From assembly GCF_022179065.1 (NCBI RefSeq), contig NZ_BPQD01000010.1:1-33525 (forward strand): a stretch of 33,525 nucleotides of DNA. The letters run 5' to 3'. Every line of letters starts with the position of its first letter. Within the stretch, counting starts at the first letter, position 1. Position numbers and translations under genes: made by a program. The notes beneath the pieces are model-generated. The model was not told the DNA's origin. It was given only the letters and a program-made list of their open reading frames with translations, and did not search any database. This document shows positions 26,701 to 33,525 of the stretch, piece by piece. This DNA comes from Methylobacterium adhaesivum. GTDB taxonomy: Bacteria > Pseudomonadota > Alphaproteobacteria > Rhizobiales > Beijerinckiaceae.

Positions 26701-28512
26701 ATGCGGCGAGCCCATGCGATGGCCTTCGGCAGTGAGGCGGGACACGACGGGGTGCGCTTCGCCCTGTGGGCGCCGACGGCGAAGGATGTCGTTCTGGTGG
26801 TCGACGGCACCGACCATGCAATTCCCGAGGCCGGGGACGGCTGGCGCCGAGTGACGCTGCCCGGGACCCGGGCCGGCGCCCGCTACGGCTTCCGCATCGA
26901 CGGCGACCTCGTGGTGCCTGACCCCGCCTCCCGCTTCCAGCCCGACGACGTCTCGGGTCTGAGCGAAGTGATCGATCCGCGCGCGTTCGATTGGACCGAT
27001 GCGAGCTGGACCGGCCGCCCGTGGGAGGAGACGGTCCTTTACGAACTGCATGTCGGCACGGCGACGCCGGAGGGCACCTACGTGGCCCTCGAGACCAAGC
27101 TCGAGGACCTGCGCGACCTTGGGATCACCGCCATCGAGCTCCTGCCGCTCGCCGACTTCAAGGGCACCCGCAACTGGGGCTACGACGGCGTGCTGCCCTA
27201 CGCGCCGGACAGCGCCTATGGCCGGCCCGACGACCTCAAGCGCCTCATCAACAAGGCGCATTCGCTCGGCCTGATGGTGTTCCTCGACGCCGTCTACAAT
27301 CACTTCGGCCCGGCGGGGAACTATCTCAACGCCTACGCCAAGACCTTCTTCACCGAGCGCCATCAGACACCGTGGGGCGCCGGCATCAATTTCGACGGGG
27401 AGACCAGCGGCCGCACGGTGCGGGATTTCTTCATCGAGAACGCCCTGTACTGGCTGGAGGAATACCACTTCGACGGCCTGCGTTTCGACGCCGTCCACGC
27501 CATCCTCGATGACTCCGACAAGCACTTCATCGGCGAGCTCGCCGAGACGGTACGCGCCCGTCTTCCAGGCCGTCACATCCATCTGGTGTTGGAGAACGAG
27601 GCCAACGAGGCGAAGTGGCTGGAACGCAAGGCGGATGGCCAGCCGGTGCAGCACACGGCGCAATGGGCCGACGACCTGCACCATTGCTGGCACGTGCTGC
27701 TCACCGGCGAGGAGGCCGGCTACTATGAGAGCTTCGCCGACAAGCCAGTCGTGCACCTCGCGCGCTGCCTGTCGGAGGGTTTTGCCTATCAGGGCGAGCC
27801 GTTCCCCAGCCTCGACAACCATCCGCGCGGCGAGCCCTCGGGCCACCTGCCGCCCTCGGCCTTCGTCACCTTCCTGCAGAACCACGATCAGGTCGGCAAC
27901 CGGGCGCTCGGCGAACGCCTCTCGGCCTTGTCCGACCCTGCGAAACTCGCCCTCGCGCGCGCCGGCCTGTTGCTGAGCCCGCAGATCCCCATGCTGTGGA
28001 TGGGCGAGGAATGGTCGGCGAGCGCGCCGTTCCTGTTCTTCGTTGATTTCGCGCCGGACGAGGAGCTGAACAAGGCCGTGCGCGAGGGGCGCCGGCGGGA
28101 GTTCAAGAATTTCGCGGCCTTCGCCGACGACACCTCGGTGATCCCCGATCCGACGGCGGAGACGACCTTCGCGGACTCGCGCATCAATTGGTCGGAGGCC
28201 GACCGTGCGCCGCATCGCGGCGTGTGGGCGGACACCCGCAACCTGCTGCAGATCCGGCATCAGGCCGTCGTGCCCCTGACCAAAACCGCCTATCGCGGTG
28301 CCACCGCCACCTTGCCGCGCCCCGACGCCGTGGAATGTACCTGGCGCTACGAGGGCGGCTGGCTGCGCTTCGTCGCCAATTTCGGCGATGCGCCGCTTCA
28401 AACGCCGCGCGGCGGCGGCCAGATCGTCTGGTGCAACGGCGCCGACGTGGTCTCCGGAGAGACCATCGAACTCCCGTCCTGGACGGGCATCTTCCTGACG
28501 GGTGTGAACTGA
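26701..28512 (+). CDS. treZ: TreZ, malto-oligosyltrehalose trehalohydrolase
   Basis: The 603-residue product has an N-terminal CBM48-like domain (GVRFALWAPTAKDVVLVV, about 18-100) and a GH13_10 barrel. Catalytic residues are Asp263 (GLRFDAVHAI), Glu298 (LVLENEANEA) and Asp396 (FLQNHDQVGNRAL). PWEETVLYELHVGTATPEGT and the RNWGYDGVLPYAPDSAYG stretch are family hallmarks. TreZ releases trehalose from the non-reducing trehalosyl end made by TreY. The stop overlaps the MalQ-TreY start by 1 base (TGATG), so translation is coupled. The ATG at 26701 could be replaced by the one at 26719. The 168-base gap after glgX contains a GGAAC/CCTT pair (26612-26637), a weak EcfG-like candidate. Confidence 0.96.
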   Translation: MRRAHAMAFGSEAGHDGVRFALWAPTAKDVVLVVDGTDHAIPEAGDGWRRVTLPGTRAGARYGFRIDGDLVVPDPASRFQPDDVSGLSEVIDPRAFDWTDASWTGRPWEETVLYELHVGTATPEGTYVALETKLEDLRDLGITAIELLPLADFKGTRNWGYDGVLPYAPDSAYGRPDDLKRLINKAHSLGLMVFLDAVYNHFGPAGNYLNAYAKTFFTERHQTPWGAGINFDGETSGRTVRDFFIENALYWLEEYHFDGLRFDAVHAILDDSDKHFIGELAETVRARLPGRHIHLVLENEANEAKWLERKADGQPVQHTAQWADDLHHCWHVLLTGEEAGYYESFADKPVVHLARCLSEGFAYQGEPFPSLDNHPRGEPSGHLPPSAFVTFLQNHDQVGNRALGERLSALSDPAKLALARAGLLLSPQIPMLWMGEEWSASAPFLFFVDFAPDEELNKAVREGRRREFKNFAAFADDTSVIPDPTAETTFADSRINWSEADRAPHRGVWADTRNLLQIRHQAVVPLTKTAYRGATATLPRPDAVECTWRYEGGWLRFVANFGDAPLQTPRGGGQIVWCNGADVVSGETIELPSWTGIFLTGVN

Positions 28513-31500
28513 TGAGCCGCGACCTCGAACGCCTCGCCGACCTCCTCGGCGTCGCCCCCGGCTACACCGACGCCTTCGGCCAGCCCGTCGAGACGAGCCT
28601 GGAGACCCGGGCCGGCATGATCGCCGCCCTCGGGTTTCCCGTGGGCACCGAGGCCGAGATCGCCGACAGCCTGAAAATCGTCGCCGAGGTCCGCGAGGGT
28701 TTGGTTCCGGCACTTCTGCCAGTGGAGGCACGCCGCGCCACGCGAATCCCTCTACGGATCACAGGCAGCGGCGGTACCCTGGCGTGGCGCCTCGTCGACG
28801 AGCGCGGCCATGCCCGCGAGGGTCGCGTCGCCGTCGCGGGATCGGGCGAGGCCGGCTTCGAATTACCGCCCCTGACGCCGGGCTATCACCGTCTCACGGC
28901 GGCCTTGGGCGAGCACCGTGCCGAGGCGTGGGTGATCGCGGCGCCCCAGCGCTGCTGGCGTCCCCGCGCCTATGCCGACGAGGGTGCCCGCGACTGGGGC
29001 CTTGCCGCCCAACTCTACGGCCTGCGCTCGCCGGACAACCTCGGCATCGGCTCCTACGCCGATGCCGGCCGGGCTGCCCGCGATGCCGGTCTGCGCGGTG
29101 CGTCGTTCCTCGGCCTCAGCCCGGTCCATGCCCTGTTCGCCACCGACCGCACCAAGATCTCACCCTATTCACCGTCCTCGCGCCTGTTCCTCGAGATCCT
29201 GTTCATCGAACCCGGTGTTCTGCCGGGCTTCGTCGGCTCGAAAGCCGCCGACCTCCTCGCCTCCATGGGCGCGCGGGTCGAGGCCCTGCGCGAATCGAAG
29301 CTCGTCGATCACGCCGGCATCTGGGGCGTGCTGTCCCCGGTCCTGCGCGCCCTCTGGCAGGAATCCGCCGCCCGAGACGGCACGGATGCGCGCTTCGCTG
29401 CCTTCCGCACCGCCGGTGGCGAGGATCTCGAAGCCCACGGTACGTTCGAGGCCCTGGCCGAACATTTCCAGGGCCAGGGCGCCCAGTGGCTCGGCGACTG
29501 GCCGGAGGAATTCCAGCGCAACGGCACCGACGCGGTGCGGGCCTTCGCAGCCGAACACGCCGAGGCCGTGACCTATCACGTCTGGCTCCAGTACCTCGCC
29601 GATCGCCAGCTTGAGGAGGCGTCCGAGATTGCCCTCGGCACCGGCATGCGTCTGGGCCTCTACCGCGACCTCGCGGTGGGCGCCGACCGCGGCGGCTCCG
29701 AGATCTGGTCGCATCCCGAGCGCTTCGCCAACGGCGTCTCTATCGGCGCGCCCCCGGATCTCCTCGCGCCGAAGGGCCAGGATTGGGGCCTGCCCGCCTT
29801 CCATCCCCTGGAACTCGAGCGCGACGGCCTCGCGGCCTTCCGGTCCCTCGTGCAGGCGAACATGCGCCATGCCGGCGCCATCCGCATCGACCACGCGTTC
29901 CAGCTCGCGCGGCTGTTCCTGATTCCGCTCGGTGCCTCGGCCCAGGCCGGCGCCTACGTCGCCATGCCCTTCGAGCCGATGCTGGCCGTGCTGCGCCTGG
30001 AAAGCCACCGCGCCAAGTGTCTCGTTATCGCCGAAGACCTCGGCACGGCGCCGGAGGGATTTTCCGACGCCCTGATGCAGGCCGGCATCCTCAGCTACCG
30101 CATCCTCGCCTTCGAGCGGGAGCAGGGGGCCCGGTTCAAGCCGCCCGCCGCTTATCCGCGCGATGCGCTCACCGCCATCACTACCCATGATCTGCCGACC
30201 TTCGTCGGCTGGTGGCGCGGCGTCGACACCGACACCCGGCAGGCGCTCGGACTCTACGATTCCGAGCGGGCCGAGGCGGAACGGCGCGAACGCGTCGACG
30301 AGCGCGCCCGCCTGACCGAGGCGCTGGCCTCCGAGCAGCTCCTGCCGACTTACGACGTGCCCGAGGCGGCCCCCTTCGAGGCGGCGGCACGCTACCTCGC
30401 CCGGGCGCCCTCGATGCTCACCGCCGTGCAGTACGAGGACGTGGTCTCGGAACTCTCCCAGGCCAACGTGCCGGGCTCGACGGAGGGCTATCCGAACTGG
30501 CGGCGCAAGCTCGACCGGACGCTGGAGGCCATTGCAGCGCCGGGCGGGCCCCTCGCCAAGCTCGCCGCCTCCCTGTCGGCTGAGGAGCGCGGTCCGCGCT
30601 CGGGCGCCGCGCGCCTCGCCTCGCCACCGCCGCGCGCAACCTACCGCCTGCAGTTCCATAAGGACTTCACCTTCGCGGACGCGGCGACGATCGTCCCGTA
30701 TCTGGCGAAGCTCGGCATCAGCCACGTCTACGCCTCGCCGATCCAGAAGGCGCGGCCGGGCTCGACCCACGGCTACGACATCGTCGACCACGCCACCATC
30801 AACCCGGAACTCGGCGGCGAGGAGGGCTTCGTGCGCTTCTCCGAGACGCTTCATGCCGCCGGGCTGAAGCTGCTCCTCGACATCGTGCCAAACCACATGG
30901 GCGTCGGCGGCGCCGACAATCCGTGGTGGCTCTCCGTGCTCGAATGGGGCGGCCTGTCGCCCCACGCCGAGGCCTTCGACATCGACTGGTCGCGATTGGG
31001 AGCCAACAACAAGCTCGTGGTGCCCTTCCTCGGCGACCGCTACGGCGAAGCCCTGGAGAAAGGCACCCTTGAACTGAAGTTCGACCCTGAGAAGGGCGCC
31101 TTCAGCGTCTGGCACTACGAGCACGAATTCCCGATCTGCCCGCAGCAATACCCCACCATCCTCAACCGGGCGCTGGCGGCGTTGGGGGATATCGAGGACG
31201 CGGCGGCCCTGGAAGTGCTCGGTGTTTCCGAGCGCCTGCGCCTAATGGGGGAGGAGACGCATCCCGAGCGCCGCCGAGCCTTCCCGGCCGAGGCCGAGGA
31301 GCTGAAGGAACGCCTCGTCGAAGCCGTGGCGGCCTCGCCCGCCATCGCGGAGGCCATCGGCCGGACCCTGCGGCTTCTGAATGGCGCCAAGGGCCACCCC
31401 GACAGCTTCGGCCCCCTGCACCGCCTACTCGAGCAGCAATCCTATCGCCTCGCCCATTGGCGCGTGGCGGCGAGCGACATCAACTACCGCCGGTTCTTCG

Positions 31501-33422
31501 ACGTGAACGGCCTTGCGGGCCTGCGCGTCGAGAAGTCCGACGTGTTCCAGCGCGCCCACGAGACGGTGTTCCGCCACATCCGCGAGGGCCGCATCGACGG
31601 TCTGCGCATCGACCACATCGACGGCCTCGCCGATCCGCAAGGCTACGCCCGCGCGCTCCAGGCTGCCGTCGGCCCCGGCTTCTACGTGGTGGTGGAAAAG
31701 ATCCTGGAGCCCGGCGAGCGCCTGCGTCCCTGGCCGGTCGCCGGCACCACCGGCTACGACGTCCTGAACCAGCTCGACGGCATCCTGGTCGAGAAGGGCA
31801 AGCAGGCGGCGATCCGTGACCTCTACGAGGCACGCACGCATTTCGACGAGCCCTACAAGTTCATGCTCCGCGCGGCGAAGGCCGAGATCCTGGAGATCAG
31901 CTTCGCCTCCGAACTCGAGGTGATGACCTCCGACCTCAAGGCCGTGGCCGATGCCGACCGGCGCACCCGCGACTTCTCCGTCAACGCCATCCGCCGGGCA
32001 CTCATCGAGATCATCGCGCGCTTTCCTACCTACCGCTCCTACCTGCCGGGCGACCTCGACGAGAGCGATGTCGAGGACGAGGACGTCCGCCTCATCGAGA
32101 ATGCGGTGAAGAAGGCCAAGCGCTGGAGCGCCCTGCCGGACCGCTCCGTGCACGACTTCGCCGCCGACGCCATGCTGGGGCGCATCGACGTCACGGGGCC
32201 GGGCCGTCCCGATCCGGAGGTGATCCTGCGCTTCCGCCGCCGCTTCCAGCAGCTCACCGGCCCGGTGATGGCGAAAAGCCTGGAGGACACCCTGTTCTAC
32301 CGGTTCTCCGAACTGCTGGCGCTCAACGAGGTCGGGGGCGATCCGGGTGAGTACGGCATCGACGCCGCGCATTTCCACGCCCTGCAGGCGGCCCGCGCCC
32401 GCGACTGGCCCAACGCCATGATCGCGACCGCGACCCACGACACCAAGCGCGGCGAGGATGCCCGCTCGCGTCTCCTGGCCCTCTCAGAGATGCCCGAGGA
32501 TTGGGCGCGGGCCTGGACCCTGTGGCGCGAGCTCACGGAGCCGCACCTCACGGTCATCGACGGCGAAGTGGCGCCGGATGCCAACGACCAGTGGATGATC
32601 GTCCAGGCGATCCTCGGGGCGTGGCCCCTCGAATTGCTGGACCGCGACGAGCCCGGCTCCATCGACGACTTCCGCAAGCGCCTCGACGCCTACTCCGAAA
32701 AGGCCCTGCGCGAGTCGAAGCGCCGGTCGAGCTGGGTCAATGTCGACGAAGCCTACGAGGGTGCCGTCCACGCGCTCTTCGCCAAGCTCGTCGCGCCGGG
32801 CTCCGAGTTCCTCGCGCGGATGCGGCCCTTCGCGAAGCGTCTGGCCCATCTCGGCATGATCGCGGGCCTCGGCCGCACGGTGCTGAAGGCGACGCTGCCG
32901 GGCCTGCCCGACACCTACCAGGGCACGGAGTTCTGGGACTTCTCCTTCGTCGATCCCGACAACCGCCGGCCCGTGGACTATCCGGCCCTGGCCCGCTCCC
33001 TTGAGGAGGGGGGCGCCGCCGCAGATCTCCTGGCGCAGTGGCGTGACGGACGGGTCAAGCAGGCGACCCTGGCCCGTCTGCTCGCCGACCGTGCCGAGCG
33101 GCCAGCCTTCTATGCCGAAGCCGACTACCAGGCCCTGCTCCCAGCGGGCGAAAAGGCGGATCATGTCATCGCCTTCACACGTTCGGATGCCACGAGTGGC
33201 GCGGGCGACCTCCTCGTCGCCGTGCCGCGCCTTGTCTCCGGCCTTGTTGGGGATGCGGTCTGGTCGGGGGCGGCCTTCGCCGGCACGCACCTGCCGGTGG
33301 CGGCCGACAGCGCCTGGACCGACCTCGTGACGGGGGACAGCGTGAATGCTCCGGACGGACGGATCGAACTCGACCGCCTGTTCGCGCGTCTGCCCTACGC
33401 GGTCCTGAAACGGACGGGCTGA
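28512..33422 (+). CDS. malQ-treY: MalQ-TreY fusion: 4-alpha-glucanotransferase / malto-oligosyltrehalose synthase
   Basis: One uninterrupted frame encodes 1636 residues with two enzymes. Residues 1 to about 690 are MalQ (GH77): IGSYADAGRAARDAG, SPYSPSSRLFLEILFIEP, nucleophile Asp460 (IRIDHAF), acid/base Glu508 (IAEDLGTAPEGF) and Asp560 (THDLPTFVGWW). A linker (about 690-708) leads to TreY (GH13_26) from ATYRLQFHKDFTFADA. TreY continues with YASPIQKARPGSTHGYD, Asp1034 (GLRIDHIDGLADP), Glu1062 (FYVVVEKILEPGERL) and Asp1310 (TATHDTKRGEDARSRL). All six catalytic acids are present, so both halves should be active. MalQ rebuilds longer dextrins from short ones; TreY flips the reducing-end bond to alpha-1,1. 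The frame extends to 28188 inside treZ but that part is a shadow; ATG 28512 shares one base with the treZ stop. Confidence 0.96.
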   Translation: MSRDLERLADLLGVAPGYTDAFGQPVETSLETRAGMIAALGFPVGTEAEIADSLKIVAEVREGLVPALLPVEARRATRIPLRITGSGGTLAWRLVDERGHAREGRVAVAGSGEAGFELPPLTPGYHRLTAALGEHRAEAWVIAAPQRCWRPRAYADEGARDWGLAAQLYGLRSPDNLGIGSYADAGRAARDAGLRGASFLGLSPVHALFATDRTKISPYSPSSRLFLEILFIEPGVLPGFVGSKAADLLASMGARVEALRESKLVDHAGIWGVLSPVLRALWQESAARDGTDARFAAFRTAGGEDLEAHGTFEALAEHFQGQGAQWLGDWPEEFQRNGTDAVRAFAAEHAEAVTYHVWLQYLADRQLEEASEIALGTGMRLGLYRDLAVGADRGGSEIWSHPERFANGVSIGAPPDLLAPKGQDWGLPAFHPLELERDGLAAFRSLVQANMRHAGAIRIDHAFQLARLFLIPLGASAQAGAYVAMPFEPMLAVLRLESHRAKCLVIAEDLGTAPEGFSDALMQAGILSYRILAFEREQGARFKPPAAYPRDALTAITTHDLPTFVGWWRGVDTDTRQALGLYDSERAEAERRERVDERARLTEALASEQLLPTYDVPEAAPFEAAARYLARAPSMLTAVQYEDVVSELSQANVPGSTEGYPNWRRKLDRTLEAIAAPGGPLAKLAASLSAEERGPRSGAARLASPPPRATYRLQFHKDFTFADAATIVPYLAKLGISHVYASPIQKARPGSTHGYDIVDHATINPELGGEEGFVRFSETLHAAGLKLLLDIVPNHMGVGGADNPWWLSVLEWGGLSPHAEAFDIDWSRLGANNKLVVPFLGDRYGEALEKGTLELKFDPEKGAFSVWHYEHEFPICPQQYPTILNRALAALGDIEDAAALEVLGVSERLRLMGEETHPERRRAFPAEAEELKERLVEAVAASPAIAEAIGRTLRLLNGAKGHPDSFGPLHRLLEQQSYRLAHWRVAASDINYRRFFDVNGLAGLRVEKSDVFQRAHETVFRHIREGRIDGLRIDHIDGLADPQGYARALQAAVGPGFYVVVEKILEPGERLRPWPVAGTTGYDVLNQLDGILVEKGKQAAIRDLYEARTHFDEPYKFMLRAAKAEILEISFASELEVMTSDLKAVADADRRTRDFSVNAIRRALIEIIARFPTYRSYLPGDLDESDVEDEDVRLIENAVKKAKRWSALPDRSVHDFAADAMLGRIDVTGPGRPDPEVILRFRRRFQQLTGPVMAKSLEDTLFYRFSELLALNEVGGDPGEYGIDAAHFHALQAARARDWPNAMIATATHDTKRGEDARSRLLALSEMPEDWARAWTLWRELTEPHLTVIDGEVAPDANDQWMIVQAILGAWPLELLDRDEPGSIDDFRKRLDAYSEKALRESKRRSSWVNVDEAYEGAVHALFAKLVAPGSEFLARMRPFAKRLAHLGMIAGLGRTVLKATLPGLPDTYQGTEFWDFSFVDPDNRRPVDYPALARSLEEGGAAADLLAQWRDGRVKQATLARLLADRAERPAFYAEADYQALLPAGEKADHVIAFTRSDATSGAGDLLVAVPRLVSGLVGDAVWSGAAFAGTHLPVAADSAWTDLVTGDSVNAPDGRIELDRLFARLPYAVLKRTG

Positions 33423-33432
33423 AGAACCAGAA

Positions 33433-33515
33433 CCCTCCCCCCTCTGCGGGGGAGGGTGCCTGCAGAGCAGGCGGGAGAGGGGCGACCTCTCCGGAAATGG
33501 CGTTCCCCTCTCCCG
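33433..33515. repeat. Nested palindromic repeat after the trehalose operon
   Basis: Three stem-loops follow the fusion gene: 33433-33441 with 33448-33456 (9 bp), 33458-33463 with 33467-33472 (6 bp) and 33472-33482 with 33505-33515 (11 bp). The CCCTCCCC/GGGAGAGGGG composition is that of the dispersed intergenic palindromes common in Methylobacteriaceae and other Hyphomicrobiales (recalled, not searched). The first stem, 10 bases after the stop, could also act as a terminator without a T-tract. The sequence is cut by the window end. Confidence 0.7.
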
Positions 33516-33525
33516 ACCCGCTTCG

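Noticed and set aside
29169-31148. Minus-strand frame of 659 residues inside the fusion gene
   Set aside because: Antisense to MalQ-TreY, whose catalytic motifs are intact.

Overview
The window is GC-rich chromosomal DNA, densely coding on both strands, with short operons and many 1-4 nt start/stop overlaps. Gene content (TamA/TamB, a DUF6481-type protein, a YcjX/YcjF pair, PxpBC, an EcfG-like promoter, a CtrA-like dyad) points to an alphaproteobacterium of the Hyphomicrobiales, most likely Methylobacteriaceae. That placement is inference from family and style, not from a marker gene. I see no rRNA, tRNA, IS element, prophage or CRISPR array.

Layout. (1) 1-4716, minus: tamA then tamB (cut by the window start), the outer-membrane translocation and assembly module. 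The first 61 bases are a fold-back of tamB sequence, probably an assembly artefact. (2) 4717-6818: a long gene-free leader, a cold-shock protein, a coiled-coil DUF6481-type protein, a small unknown gene on the minus strand and a 57-residue metallothionein, separated by hairpins. (3) 6866-8722, minus: a CPA2 (Kef-type) cation/proton antiporter with a TrkA-N domain. (4) 8911-10831: a perfect dyad containing TTAA-N7-TTAA, followed by two overlapping genes for unrecognised membrane proteins. (5) 10845-11590, minus: a VapBC-like toxin-antitoxin pair with tandem repeats in its promoter. (6) 11705-18077, plus: a MoxR/CoxD-type AAA ATPase, an aldo/keto reductase, a SixA-like phosphatase, an exported protein with a phage-P5-like motif, then YcjX and YcjF. 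(7) 18061-20419, minus: pxpB, pxpC and an RBBP9-type hydrolase. (8) 20519-22568, minus: four small membrane-associated stress-type proteins (unknown, YqjE/holin-like, DUF3618, DUF883-like) behind a good EcfG-like promoter. (9) 22941-33422, plus: otsA, glgX, treZ and a giant malQ-treY fusion, followed by a tail of nested palindromes.

Functionally, the most coherent block is the last. GlgX debranches glycogen, the MalQ domain re-lengthens short maltodextrins, the TreY domain converts the reducing end to a trehalose unit, and TreZ releases trehalose. OtsA makes trehalose-6-phosphate independently from UDP-glucose. Next to it sits a stress-type envelope cluster with a probable general-stress promoter, so the right third of the window looks like an osmotic/desiccation tolerance region. 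No otsB, treS, pxpA or coxE is present here.

The candidates most deserving a second look are the MalQ-TreY fusion, the two-gene membrane module under the CtrA-like dyad, the EcfG-type promoter of the four-gene cluster, and the fold-back at the left edge.
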